47,862 bases of DNA from Jaenimonas drosophilae (lineage: Eukaryota > Euglenozoa > Kinetoplastea > Trypanosomatida > Trypanosomatidae): assembly GCA_030849065.1 (NCBI GenBank), contig JASAON010001530.1:1-47862 (forward strand), read 5' to 3'. Positions 1-9,036 of this stretch are shown here, one piece after another. Every line of letters starts with the position of its first letter. The first letter of the stretch is position 1. Both the position numbers and the translations under genes were made by a program. Below the pieces are notes generated by a model. The model saw nothing but the letters and a program-made list of their open reading frames with translations, was not told the DNA's origin and did not search any database.

Positions 1-298
1 TCGTCATAGTTCTTCTTGTGGCGGCTCCTCAGCCGGTTTGAGGATTAATGGTTTTGGAGCAGAGAAAAAAAAAATAGGCACACGCTAACATCACACCTGC
101 GGTGAAGATGATGTTCCATATGTGTACGTTTGAAGGGCATTCAAAGGATTCATCGTCATTTCATCCAGGGTTGTTGGTTTCATCTACATGTGTTTTGTGA
201 CCCGCGACATGTGCAATTATGTCGCGAAGATACCAAATTCATGTTCTGCATCCACAGACATGATGCGGCTCTTCTCTTTCATCATCATCATCATCATC
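1..298. other. 3' flank of the carrier gene
   Basis: No gene is seen here. On the minus (sense) strand this is the region downstream of the mitochondrial carrier stop codon. It holds an A-rich run near 65-75 and a CAT tract at 279-298 that abuts the stop codon. Confidence 0.5.
279..298. repeat. CAT trinucleotide tract at a stop codon
   Basis: A short CAT microsatellite directly downstream of the stop codon at 299-301, reading ATG/GAT on the sense strand. It is one of a series of stop-proximal tracts in the left 28 kb. Confidence 0.7.
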
Positions 299-1498
299 TC
301 ATGATGTACGTCGTGATGTATCTGCCCACAACTTGGCATATTCGTATGAGGTACTGGCAAGAGCACCGTCCACGACGCATGCAGAGATGTTCAGCCACAA
401 GCCACTGTAGAAGCCACGCACACCACGTGTGCGGTACAGCGTGCGAGTGACGTCCAACAAGCGTGCGTGCGGAATCACTTGTAAGTTGGTGCGAACGACC
501 AAGTAGGGATTGAAGAGGACCGCCGTTGATGCGCTCGTGATGATGGAGGCGGATGAGTTCAAAAGAAGATTATCTTCTACATTCAAAAGTCCTGCACAAG
601 ATGCCCAACGGGCCACGTGGCCAAGAACACCCACAATTTCCACCGTTGAGGATGATGATGATGATGATGTACTCTGGTGGGCACGTTCTTCAGCTCTTCG
701 TAGTAGTGGTCCAGCTGCAGTATACATCCACTCCTTCAGCACCCCATAAGTGGCCCACCACAGGGCTGACCACTGGCAACCCACGAGAAGAGTGGTGCCA
801 TAGCCCGCAAAGATGGTGCGCATACCACGTTCGTGATACATGGCGCGCAGTGTGTGCAGGGCGTTGCGTCGTGGAGCATGCCGTGTGTGGCAACCCGCAG
901 AGGACGTCATTTGGCGATAGGCAACAATGGATAGTGGTATGTGAATGATGCGGCAGGAAGCGTCAGCGAGGTAGCCTGCTGCCCCATCACGTGCCACGGC
1001 GCTGTGAAGCGGGAGGAACTCACGCCCATACTCAAAGAGGAGTACGTACAGCACCTCACTCAGGGCACAGCCCAGGGTCATGGCTGCCATGCCTTGGCGG
1101 AGCGCACCCCACCTGCCCTCTTCACGGAAGATGCGACGAAGGAGGGAGAAGGTGCTCATGCTGCTGCTCACGTGGCAGGTCTGTTTGCGTGCGAGGGCCA
1201 AGTTGATGGGCTGCTGGAGCATCGTACGTAGTGCGCAGAGGGTGAAGGAGTAGCCACAGAACTCATGCAAGGAGAGATCCGTGAAGGCACGGGAAACACT
1301 GGTTGTGTGTGGCGCTGATGAAGAAGGTGAAGAAGATGCTGTGGTGGTGGTGGTGGTGGTGGCGGTGGTTGTAGCTAATGTTGGTGTTGGTGTTGGAGAG
1401 GAGGAAGTGTGTGTAGCGGAGCCTACGCCAGTGAGGAGGCCACAGACGTGGCGCCGCGAGGAATCTGTCTCGAGCAGCTCTACTTCCTCGGATAGCAT
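299..1498 (-). CDS. Mitochondrial carrier-like protein (divergent SLC25 family)
   Basis: A 399-residue protein with the three-repeat layout of inner-membrane mitochondrial carriers. The odd-helix signatures are degenerate: PINLALARKQ near residue 97, PLSIVAYRQ near 188 and PYLVVRTNLQ near 330, each followed by a loop with a basic-Gly-x-x-G pattern (EEGRWGALRQG, RGMRTIFAGYG, RGVRGFYSGLWLN). The acidic residue of PX[DE]XX[KR] is missing in all three, so transport activity and substrate are uncertain; the degeneracy recalls MTCH- or SLC25A46-like carriers, but I cannot assign it. Residues about 35-70 are a Ser/Thr/Pro/Ala-rich insert. The frame stays open far upstream into the neighbouring gene, but that part has no carrier sequence and translates UTR and repeat DNA, so I choose the ATG at 1498. 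Confidence 0.75.
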   Translation of the reverse strand: MLSEEVELLETDSSRRHVCGLLTGVGSATHTSSSPTPTPTLATTTATTTTTTTASSSPSSSAPHTTSVSRAFTDLSLHEFCGYSFTLCALRTMLQQPINLALARKQTCHVSSSMSTFSLLRRIFREEGRWGALRQGMAAMTLGCALSEVLYVLLFEYGREFLPLHSAVARDGAAGYLADASCRIIHIPLSIVAYRQMTSSAGCHTRHAPRRNALHTLRAMYHERGMRTIFAGYGTTLLVGCQWSALWWATYGVLKEWMYTAAGPLLRRAEERAHQSTSSSSSSSTVEIVGVLGHVARWASCAGLLNVEDNLLLNSSASIITSASTAVLFNPYLVVRTNLQVIPHARLLDVTRTLYRTRGVRGFYSGLWLNISACVVDGALASTSYEYAKLWADTSRRTS

Positions 1499-2004
1499 TG
1501 GGATCGACGTAGAGCACAATCTATAGTGCAGTCTTGTGTTAGGCTGCCAAACAAAAATAAATGATATAATGTGTGTTGCTGTGGAAGTCACAGCCTCTGT
1601 ACGTGAGGAGGATCTCCACACGGAAGAATCTGCGCGTACCTCCGCCTTTATTGGGTATGTGTAAGTGATGGTGATGAAGGTAAGAAGAATGAGAGAAAAA
1701 GAACAACATTGATGATGATGTGGGCACGACTCATGAATAACACAGGATTGGAGCAGAAGTGTATGTAGCCCACCCCCCACACACAACCATAATGCGTGTG
1801 TGTGTGCGTTGGTATGAATGTGTTGTGGTTGGTTCCTTCTTATTCGCGACTTAGGCGTATTATGTGTGTGCTCTTTTACTTGTTCTTTTTCCTCTTCTTG
1901 TGTGGCAAGAGAGCATGAGGAGGATGAGCTTAGGTAGGATGCCATCAACCTCAACGCCTCCACCAACAAGGATCGACGTGTGCCTCCTTCATCCGCGTAG
2001 GCTT
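1499..2004. other. Spacer between the carrier and nucleolar RRM genes
   Basis: No gene is seen. The stretch is GT-rich near 1795-1810 and includes the inferred 5' leader of the carrier gene. Confidence 0.5.
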
Positions 2005-3249
2005 CTACTTCTTGGATGGAGTGCGGCCCTTTGCAGGTGATGCAGCCTTCGCAGGAGTGGCAGCCTTGGCGGGAGATGCAGCCTTGGCAGGAGATGCAGC
2101 CTTGGCGGGAGTGGCAGCCTTGGCAGGAGATGCAGCCTTGGCGGGAGTGGCAGCCTTGGCAGGAGATGCAGCCTTGGCGGGAGTGGCAGCCTTGGCGGGA
2201 GTGGCAGCCTTGGCAGGAGATGCAGCCTTGGCGGGAGTGGCAGCCTTGGTTGGTGTGTGCGTGAGTCCAGCCACCTTCTTGGTAAAGACCTCCTTTGGTG
2301 CGGCCTGAAGTTGGCCGTGGAAGACGTCGCACTGGAAGTTGATGCCCAGGCGCTTGAGATGCTCATTGTTCTTCTTCTCTGTGCGAGCGGCCTTGATGAG
2401 GAGCGCAACCTGATTCTTGCGCAACACGTTGTGGCGCTTCAGTGGGCGTCCACGTGTGCGGTAGAGGGTGGCGAGGTGGCGGCGCTTTGCCACACGGTCT
2501 TTGGGTGGCATGGCGCGGTGCAACAACACCGTCTTGGCCAACAAGGAACGCCCGCCCAGAGACATGCCGTGGCACTCCTCCACCACGAGTGGCAGAACCT
2601 TCTCGGGCTCATCAAACTGCACGTAGGCGATGCCCTTGGACTGGTGTGTGCGACGGCTGCGCACGCAGAAGCAATTCAGCACAGAGGCACCAAACTGGCC
2701 AAGGAACTTGAAGAGCTGCGGCTCCTCGAACTCTTGTGGGAGGAAGCGGAGATAGAGAACCGGGTAGGAGAGTTTGCTGCCGGTGATGCGCGACTTCACA
2801 AAAGGGTTGGAGAGGTTCGCGGTGTCGGTGCTGTTCTCATCATCTCCGCTGGTGCTGCTTCCCTCTGCCAAATCACTAAGGTCGTCGTCGTCGTCCTCGT
2901 CGTTGTGATCGGCATCTCCCTCGGAGGAGCTATCATCCACCAAAGACTCAACCTCGCCCGCATCTTCGTCCTCCACACGCACGCGCTTCGCCTTCGTCGT
3001 GTTGCGCTTCTTCTCATCCTCATCCTCCTCTTCATCTTCACGGCGTGGCTGCTTGGAGGGAGCCAACACGATACCCGCACGCTTGGCAGCATCGGCACCA
3101 GAGAAATGAACCTGCTTCTTCTTGTTGGCCACCGCCGCAGAGACGTGCGTGGTCGTACGCACCTCGCTCGCCGCCGCCTCCTCGGCCGCCTCCTTGAAGG
3201 AGAGCCGGCGCTTCTGCACTGGTGCCACCGTCTTCTTCTTCACTGCCAT
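2005..3249 (-). CDS. Nucleolar RRM protein, NIFK/Nop15-like, with C-terminal Lys-Ala-Pro repeats
   Basis: A 414-residue protein. The N-terminal 160 residues are charged, with an acidic Asp/Glu/Ser stretch at about 70-140. One RRM spans about 162-242, with RNP2 LYLRFLP and RNP1 KGIAYVQF. The RRM and the basic segment after it (PPKDRVAKRRHLATLYRTRGR) resemble the NIFK/Nop15 family, which acts in 60S ribosomal subunit maturation in the nucleolus. The last 80 residues are 12 six-residue units (KAATPA or KAASPA) ending in Ser/Lys-rich residues, like the basic tail of linker histone H1; alternate units carry S/T-P, possible phosphorylation sites. The start at 3249 is the first ATG and sits just below a (CA)n run on the sense strand. 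The family is fairly secure; the tail's role is inferred. Confidence 0.8.
   Translation of the reverse strand: MAVKKKTVAPVQKRRLSFKEAAEEAAASEVRTTTHVSAAVANKKKQVHFSGADAAKRAGIVLAPSKQPRREDEEEDEDEKKRNTTKAKRVRVEDEDAGEVESLVDDSSSEGDADHNDEDDDDDLSDLAEGSSTSGDDENSTDTANLSNPFVKSRITGSKLSYPVLYLRFLPQEFEEPQLFKFLGQFGASVLNCFCVRSRRTHQSKGIAYVQFDEPEKVLPLVVEECHGMSLGGRSLLAKTVLLHRAMPPKDRVAKRRHLATLYRTRGRPLKRHNVLRKNQVALLIKAARTEKKNNEHLKRLGINFQCDVFHGQLQAAPKEVFTKKVAGLTHTPTKAATPAKAASPAKAATPAKAATPAKAASPAKAATPAKAASPAKAATPAKAASPAKAASPAKAATPAKAASPAKGRTPSKK
2042..2257 (-). repeat. 18-bp coding minisatellite, 12 units
   Basis: Twelve tandem 18-bp units inside the RRM protein gene encode KAATPA/KAASPA. Two variants (GGAGTG and GGAGAT endings on the plus strand) are intermixed, which suggests expansion by unequal exchange or slippage. 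Confidence 0.9.
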
Positions 3250-3281
3250 GCCGTACGTGTACGTGTGTATGTGCTAGAAGN

Positions 3282-3322
<41 letters not shown>
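3282..3322. repeat. (TG)n dinucleotide run next to an N
   Basis: About 20 TG dinucleotides preceded by one unresolved base at 3281. The true length is probably uncertain in this assembly. Confidence 0.85.
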
Positions 3323-3323
<1 letters not shown>

Positions 3324-3697
3324 GTGGTGGTTGTTTGAGTGTGTATGTGATGTACCTATGCAAAGGATGCTCCTCGGTGCTGAAAACGACTACCCTACAC
3401 TGATGAAGCATGGAAAAAGCATCATCAACGCGAAGAAAAGAGAGTGAAGTAAATGTTGGTTGTGCGTGCAGCCTCTCCACTACCTCCACCACGCCATAAA
3501 AACCATGAACGAGTGCGTTCTTCTTGTTGTTGTTGCATACAGAAAAAGAAGAAGGGTGTACGTCTCATCAAGACATAGAGCACCATCCAAATCTGCATCA
3601 CTATACATCCACACACTCTCTGCCACACAAACAAACACACACGCAGGCATGCCACATCACGTCATTCATCCGCGATTGCACATTCCTGCCGTAGTTC

Positions 3698-3726
3698 GTT
3701 GTTGTTGTTGTTGTTGTTGTTGTTGT
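3698..3726. repeat. GTT tract (AAC on the sense strand) below a stop codon
   Basis: An almost pure GTT repeat whose upper end lies about 34 nt from the stop codon at 3761. Confidence 0.8.
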
Positions 3727-3760
3727 GTGTGTTGGCATGGTTTTGAAGGAACCTCTCGTT

Positions 3761-6700
3761 CTACTTGAGCTTGTCTCCGCCAAACTTTTCCATGTACCAC
3801 GCCATCGCCGCCCCCATCTTCTCCTGTGTGTCTTCCTCACTCACCCCAACTCCGTGTGGTGCCGTTGTACTTCGACGTCGTGCCGTCAAATTCATGTTTC
3901 CTGTGGTCTCTCCGAGCTCATCACCAACAACAATCTCCCGCGGGAGCTCCACGAACCACCGCAGCACCACATTCTGCAGCTTGCCGGCTAAGATGAGCAA
4001 GATGCGTTCATCCTCCTCCACCCGACTTCCCTGGCGATACAATACTTCTGCCGCCATGGTGATGAGGGCGATGTGCTCGTAGTTGCTCTGCAACACCTCG
4101 CGCCAACGGCGATTCATCTCGTCTCGGCTAATATATGGAGTGCAAATTGGGCTCAGGCAATCATGGCCACGGCCACCCACAATGAGGTGGTACAGCCACT
4201 CACTGCGGAGGCGGAGATGATCGCCGACGACGCGCTCACGTGCGAGGGCGGAGGCGCGGGCGTTTAGACGGCGATTGGCCTCCTTCGGATCCTCCGAGAC
4301 GGGAAACACACGCGGCAGCGCCCCACACAGGAGCACCGCGGAGGTACGACGAACCATTTCTGGGGTGCAGAGCGGGCCGAGGAGTACATGCGGCCACACA
4401 CATCCACGCACACCACGCCCACCCGCACCACCGCCGGCGGAGTTGTTGTTGTTGTTGTTGGATGATTTGCCGCCGCTCGCCTCACTTGGTGGGGCCACCG
4501 CCATCGCCTGGAACTCCTTCGTTGCGCGCAACGCGTAGAAGCGGAGAACAGCATCCGCCACCTCCTCCGCCGATGTTGATCCAGATGCAGCATCCGTGAT
4601 GGGGATAAATTCCAGAGCACACGCCATCTCGTAGGCGATGATGGTCTTGGCCGCCATATGCCCGCCACTCATGTGCAGATACTCGCAAAAATCGTGGAAG
4701 ACGTGGAGCAAACGTTGCGCGGCGGGACCTCCCTCCTCTACAAGAGGTGCCAAGGGCCCATGATCCTCCTCCACCTGTGCAAGTGAGAGCGTTGTGTGGC
4801 CATCGTACTGATGCCGTTGCAAACACACACGTCGCTGGACGCAACGCAGCCACATGGCACGCATCGCGTTGTAGTCAGGGCCCTCCCCAAACAAGGAGGC
4901 ACCAACGGGAAAGAGCAGGGGCAGAAACTGCTCCACGGTGGCTTGGAGCGGGCAGCCCTTCTGCACCAACGTAACTGCCAAGGCCGCGCCCATCAAGCGC
5001 AGCATCGGTGAGGAGGAGCTCAGTGAGCTCACCGCGTTGAAGGTGCCAATGGCGTAGATGCTCGCGTTGAGCGGATCTTCTTCATCCGGTGCGAGAATGT
5101 TGTGTAGGGAGCCCTCGGGAAGATAGCCACCACCGCCACTGCCGCCATTGCCGCCACTGCCTGTGCTGCGTGGAAGACGAATGAGCCGCACCATCATGGC
5201 GCGCAGAAGCACCAAGAAGCTGCATCTGGCCCGCATCGAGCCATCCTCCATGATGCACTCATAGGTGGCGGAGAGGAGATCGGGCAACAGCTCATTCGCC
5301 GTTGGGCGGTCGGTGGATATGACCGCGCAGAGCAACGATGCGTAGAGCTCCGCGGTGGGGTAGTCGAGGCGTTGAAGAACGAGCTTCACCTCCGCACAGC
5401 CAAGAACCTGCGCGGAAAACGCATTCAGGGCGTAGTGTGGCTCTAAATCGGTGAGATGAGATAAGAGGGCTGACAAGAAGACAAAAACGCGTGGGCTCGT
5501 GCTCCCCGTCTCTGCCCCCAACACAGCACCGCTCGCACTCATCCCAACACCAACACCGGGGGAGTTGGTGATGCTCGAGGCCGCGATGCTGCCTGGGCCA
5601 CCTCCACCGCCACCAACCACCTCGCGCTTCCCCGATAACAAGAAGGCGCGGATGAGTTGTGGCAGGACGAGGCTATCGTGGTGCGCAGACTCCACAAGAT
5701 CCCCAATCCGCGAGAGGAGCGCGCCCCAAATGGCATTCTGCACGGAGCTCTCGAGATCCTGTTCGTGGCCGAGGAAGTAGGAGATGTAGAGCGGGTACTC
5801 CGGGGTAAGGCGCCATCCATTGGCGTGGCCCTTCACAATGTGCTCCACCCACTCCAGTGCGCCAACACTAGGATCGTGGATGGCGCTGCGACGACGCGCG
5901 AGCTCACTCATGCGGCGCTGGGCATCGGTGGCGGAGGCATTCATCATGGCGCTGCTCGAGACGGGGGCGATGGATTGTACCGTCGAGGATTTTTCCGCCG
6001 CACGCACGTTGATGTGAAAAACAAACTTGGAGCGGCCATCCTCGCCCTGCAACGCACCCACCTCCTCCTCCTCCACGGCATGTGCGCCACGAATGGGCTG
6101 CACCGTGGCCTTGGGATTGCCCGTGGAAACGGTGCGCGTGCTGTCGCGGCGTGTGGTTGGCAGGTCAGCCAGCTTTTGTGTGCCAGCAGGTCGTTGCGCA
6201 TCCTTGATGGAAGAAGAGGCGGCATCCTCGCTCGCACCGCTGGCGCGGCCCCCCACCACATCATCATCGGTATCGCTACCTTCGTGGAGGTGCTGGTAGG
6301 CCTCCATCGTGCTCTTCATTTGTTGCGCAAAGCCGCCAGGGTTGTACGGTTCCATCTGCACCTCCACGGCAGAGATGGGCAGCGCGTCGCGCACCTCACG
6401 GCCCGTCAGGACGGTGTAGAGCTGCCGCAAAAAGGATTCTGCGTACTTCTCTCGAGACGCAATCACGCCATCCACCATCTTATCGCTGAGTGGCACCTCA
6501 TTCTTCGCAAAGACCTTCACCAACAGATCCCAGTTGCTGCGCTTATTGATGGCACTCATCTTGTTGCCGAAGGAGTGCATCGAAACACTTGGCCAGTACC
6601 GGGAGCATATCTCCGCCACCATATAGCCATTGCTCAAATCACGTTTCGGGTTGCGCACCATGCGCGAGAGGTTCAGCGATTGAAGCCAGACGAGGATCTC

Positions 6701-6775
6701 TCGTGGCACACGTGCGCCACGCTTGGAGCCGGCCGCACCATCGGCCGCCACGGAAGAGCAATCCGACAGCGACAT
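3761..6775 (-). CDS. SPATA4-type calponin-homology domain protein, likely flagellar
   Basis: A 1004-residue protein. Residues about 23-130 form a CH domain of the sperm/flagellar SPATA4-SPEF type: REILVWLQSLNLSRMVRNPK, then DLSNGYMVAEI, a Trp-containing N(W) segment and a closing LYTVLTGRE, all in the expected order. CH domains of this class bind microtubules. The remaining 870 residues are mostly helical with low-complexity linkers (Gly runs near GGGGGG and GSGGNGGSGGGG, an Asn run); the pattern suggests HEAT/ARM-like helical repeats, but I cannot name a second domain. Human SPATA4 is only about 300 residues, so this is a much longer relative. I take the ATG at 6775, 23 residues before the CH domain; an in-frame upstream ATG would add 40 unrelated residues. 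An axonemal role is inferred from the family. Confidence 0.75.
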   Translation of the reverse strand: MSLSDCSSVAADGAAGSKRGARVPREILVWLQSLNLSRMVRNPKRDLSNGYMVAEICSRYWPSVSMHSFGNKMSAINKRSNWDLLVKVFAKNEVPLSDKMVDGVIASREKYAESFLRQLYTVLTGREVRDALPISAVEVQMEPYNPGGFAQQMKSTMEAYQHLHEGSDTDDDVVGGRASGASEDAASSSIKDAQRPAGTQKLADLPTTRRDSTRTVSTGNPKATVQPIRGAHAVEEEEVGALQGEDGRSKFVFHINVRAAEKSSTVQSIAPVSSSAMMNASATDAQRRMSELARRRSAIHDPSVGALEWVEHIVKGHANGWRLTPEYPLYISYFLGHEQDLESSVQNAIWGALLSRIGDLVESAHHDSLVLPQLIRAFLLSGKREVVGGGGGGPGSIAASSITNSPGVGVGMSASGAVLGAETGSTSPRVFVFLSALLSHLTDLEPHYALNAFSAQVLGCAEVKLVLQRLDYPTAELYASLLCAVISTDRPTANELLPDLLSATYECIMEDGSMRARCSFLVLLRAMMVRLIRLPRSTGSGGNGGSGGGGYLPEGSLHNILAPDEEDPLNASIYAIGTFNAVSSLSSSSPMLRLMGAALAVTLVQKGCPLQATVEQFLPLLFPVGASLFGEGPDYNAMRAMWLRCVQRRVCLQRHQYDGHTTLSLAQVEEDHGPLAPLVEEGGPAAQRLLHVFHDFCEYLHMSGGHMAAKTIIAYEMACALEFIPITDAASGSTSAEEVADAVLRFYALRATKEFQAMAVAPPSEASGGKSSNNNNNNSAGGGAGGRGVRGCVWPHVLLGPLCTPEMVRRTSAVLLCGALPRVFPVSEDPKEANRRLNARASALARERVVGDHLRLRSEWLYHLIVGGRGHDCLSPICTPYISRDEMNRRWREVLQSNYEHIALITMAAEVLYRQGSRVEEDERILLILAGKLQNVVLRWFVELPREIVVGDELGETTGNMNLTARRRSTTAPHGVGVSEEDTQEKMGAAMAWYMEKFGGDKLK

Positions 6776-7082
6776 GAACGAATAAACAATGAGGTTCAAT
6801 GATGTGGTTGGTGTGGTTGTTCTCCTTCGGATGTTGGTGTTGTGTGTTCCGCCAACAATGAAGGAAGAGACTGGAGCCGACCTGCACCAAGCCACTCTTC
6901 TAATGATCTAGCTACATCCATCCAAAACAACAACATGAGAAGAAGAACGTGAATGAAGTTGTGGCTGAATGAGCTCGCATGCACTCATCATCCACGCATA
7001 CACGCATACACGCACGAAACAGAATTCGAAGCAGTTTTTACGTCGCAACGCGCACATCATCATCATCATCACCATTCGTGGC
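6776..7082. other. Spacer between CH-domain and J-protein genes
   Basis: No gene is seen. It carries a CAT tract at 7055-7075, immediately below the J-protein stop codon. Confidence 0.5.
7055..7075. repeat. CAT tract below a stop codon
   Basis: A CAT/CAC run ending about 7 nt from the stop codon at 7083. Confidence 0.75.
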
Positions 7083-7850
7083 TCACTGCCCTGACAACAC
7101 GTAGCGAAGACTGCGCCACCATCGTTCCGGCGCGGTGCGGCACCACACACGTGCTCGCTGCGCATAAAATGTTGCGGCATGTTTGCCACACTCCATCACT
7201 CGGCGTAGGCCGTGGCTCTGTGGTGTGCTCCGCACCGTTGCCCGCTCACTACGTGCATGCATCTCATCAAAGTAGGAAGCATTGAATCCATGGCTCCCAG
7301 ATATGTTGGCATCGTCCTCGTGAATCCGTGCCGCTCGCTCCGCCTGCTGCCGCTGGAGCTGTTGCGCAGCCTCCACATATTCGCTGACGGTGTTGGCGTT
7401 GTGCAGCCGAGCCTCATCGGCGCGTGTGGCGGTGGTGGTGGCGGCACGCTGCCACGGAAGATGTACGCCGCGCGCGGAGAGGCCAACACCAGGGGCAGTG
7501 AAGCGCTCTGCCTCCGCCATCTCTTCGGGCTGCATGCCAACACGATTCTTCAGGCCATGTTTCTTGATGTTTTGCATGGCTGATGTTGCCGCGCTGCTGC
7601 ACTGATGCCCGTGTACGCCATGCCGCAACACAGAAGAAAGGGTCTTGTAGGCCTCCACAAGTCGGCGCATGTTGGCCGTGGCGGCCTCCGCATCCCCGGA
7701 TGATGGGCGTACATCCGGATGCATCTCCTTCGTCAGGGCCACGAAACGCTTCTTGAGTTCTTTGCGGTTCGATGGCACTGTGGTGAGCTGCATCGTACGG
7801 CACGCCTCAGGTACGCTCATGCATCGCCACAAGATACATCGTCGCAACAT
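7083..7850 (-). CDS. J-domain (DnaJ-like) protein, probably mitochondrial
   Basis: A 255-residue protein. An N-terminal basic, uncharged-rich segment (MLRRCILWRCMS) resembles a mitochondrial presequence. Residues about 22-76 form a J-domain: basic helix II (RKELKKRFVALTKEMHPD) with an intact HPD motif at 44-46, then helix III ending EAYKTLSSVL. Intact HPD implies it can stimulate an Hsp70 ATPase. No Gly/Phe region, zinc finger or DnaJ C-terminal domain follows, so it is a type III J-protein; the rest is Ala/Gln/Arg-rich with no known domain. The start at 7850 fits the J-domain position; an upstream in-frame codon would add 14 residues. The Hsp70 partner is not evident. Confidence 0.75.
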   Translation of the reverse strand: MLRRCILWRCMSVPEACRTMQLTTVPSNRKELKKRFVALTKEMHPDVRPSSGDAEAATANMRRLVEAYKTLSSVLRHGVHGHQCSSAATSAMQNIKKHGLKNRVGMQPEEMAEAERFTAPGVGLSARGVHLPWQRAATTTATRADEARLHNANTVSEYVEAAQQLQRQQAERAARIHEDDANISGSHGFNASYFDEMHARSERATVRSTPQSHGLRRVMECGKHAATFYAQRARVWCRTAPERWWRSLRYVLSGQ

Positions 7851-8160
7851 CCTCCTAAAAGTGTGTGATGAGTGAAGAAGAACAATTGCCACGTTGTTGG
7901 TGTTGTGGGTGATGATGAGGAGCCACTCTGCACACTATACCCGAAACACAATACACACATGCGCCAGAAAAAAAAAAGCCGAGAAAGAAAAAAAAGAATA
8001 ATAATAATAATAACAATCATCATCATGAAGTAGCAACATCGTTGCCATCACTCATCATCAATCCCACTGAAGTACGTGCTTGTATTAATCTTGTGCGTGG
8101 CCTCACGCATCCTTCAATGTGGCGCATCTTCATCACGTGGATGATGTGTGCGGGTACGTG
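7851..8160. other. Spacer with a polypyrimidine tract on the sense strand
   Basis: No gene is seen. It contains A-rich runs at 7969-7996 and an ATA repeat at about 7997-8013, discussed under the candidate splice acceptor. Confidence 0.5.
7935..7999 (-). promoter_or_regulatory. Candidate trans-splice acceptor for the J-protein gene
   Basis: Read on the minus strand, two long T-rich runs (7967-7999) are followed by the first AG at 7936-7935, about 85 nt before the ATG at 7850. This matches the polypyrimidine-then-AG arrangement used for spliced-leader addition in kinetoplastids. It is inferred from sequence only. Confidence 0.45.
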
Positions 8161-9036
8161 CTACACAACCACCATGCGCACATCGGCACCAACCAAGCTG
8201 GAGAGGAGTGCCGTATCAAAGGCATCCAGCCAGCCACCCTCCTCCCACGCATGCGCCTCCCCACTTTGTTCTTCGGCAGCTCTATTCTGCAGCAACACAC
8301 TGACGGCGTGGTGAAGAGCATGCGCGAGATGCACGACGTCAGAGATGCTGGCCACCCACAACACCACCACAGGACTACTTCTCATCCATGATGATGATAA
8401 TGATTGCTCTCCGCGTGTTGCTGCTGCCCGACACATGTGTGCAGCCTGAAGTTGGCTCACCACACCATCGTATGCCGCAGCATCTCCAGCCACAATGAGA
8501 TGAAAATAAGGCGTCTTGGTGTTGGCTGAGTTGGCACCACACGTTGCCGCCATTGACGTTGCCAAGCTCTTCTCCGCCAACTCGAAGCTATCGTGAATGT
8601 GCATGTAGCGTGGAAGATGGTGAAGTGGTGCTGATCCTGCTCCATCACCATCTTCATCATCATGCGCAGAGGAAGGCTGGCGGAGCTCGACGGAAAACAA
8701 CCGTTGCGCCTCCTCCACGTTGGCCACCAAACCACGCGCCACGGCATCAACCGCCGCCAATTGGCGTGCGCCATCACTCCATTCATGCAGGGTTGCGCCG
8801 GATGGGTGATAGAAGGCCTGGAGCTCTGCAGTGGTTGGTGAAGCAGATGTAGATGATGATGTTGTTGTTGTTGCGTTGGTGTTGTTGTGTGGGGTGCCAA
8901 CGACGGAGGAGGTGCTGGCGGAGAGGACGAGGCCAGAGTTGTGTAAGGTGCCACCAAAAGCGCTGAAGTAGGCCAACAAACAACCAGCGAGGCTGTTGTT
9001 GGGGCTACTGACGAAGTGAAGATGGAAGGAACTCAT
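8161..9036 (-). CDS. Unknown protein, 291 aa
   Basis: A complete frame with an ATG at 9036. I do not recognise a family. The N-terminus has a moderately hydrophobic stretch (about residues 15-40), then a Thr/Ser-rich low-complexity linker (about 45-70). The C-terminal half has alternating hydrophobic strands and helices, for example YFHLIVAGDAAAYDGVV and PVVVLWVASISDVVHLAHAL, suggesting a compact alpha/beta domain. The length, lack of stops over 876 nt and normal spacing to both neighbours support a real gene. No membrane anchor is certain. Confidence 0.6.
   Translation of the reverse strand: MSSFHLHFVSSPNNSLAGCLLAYFSAFGGTLHNSGLVLSASTSSVVGTPHNNTNATTTTSSSTSASPTTAELQAFYHPSGATLHEWSDGARQLAAVDAVARGLVANVEEAQRLFSVELRQPSSAHDDEDGDGAGSAPLHHLPRYMHIHDSFELAEKSLATSMAATCGANSANTKTPYFHLIVAGDAAAYDGVVSQLQAAHMCRAAATRGEQSLSSSWMRSSPVVVLWVASISDVVHLAHALHHAVSVLLQNRAAEEQSGEAHAWEEGGWLDAFDTALLSSLVGADVRMVVV

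Larger units (their letters stand above)
3250..3760. other. Spacer with a gap base and microsatellites
   Basis: No gene is seen. It contains a single undetermined base at 3281, a (TG) run at 3282-3322 and a GTT run at 3698-3726 just below the stop of the CH-domain gene. On the sense strand the (CA)n run followed by CTTCTAG near 3274-3280 could serve as the acceptor for the RRM gene. Confidence 0.5.

Noticed and set aside
1499..2332. N-terminal extension of the carrier frame by 278 residues
   Set aside because: It translates the RRM gene's minisatellite out of frame and the spacer (CQGCHSRQGC-type repeats), with no carrier sequence.
3282..3322. Telomere or strand-switch GT tract
   Set aside because: Genes on both sides keep the same direction, and there is no TTAGGG-type repeat.
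2257..3447. 396-residue plus-strand frame
   Set aside because: It is the antisense shadow of the NIFK-like gene, whose RRM is clear on the minus strand, and it runs into the (TG) repeat.
5657..6802. 381-residue plus-strand frame
   Set aside because: Antisense of the CH-domain protein; no domain recognised and the minus-strand CH domain overlaps it.
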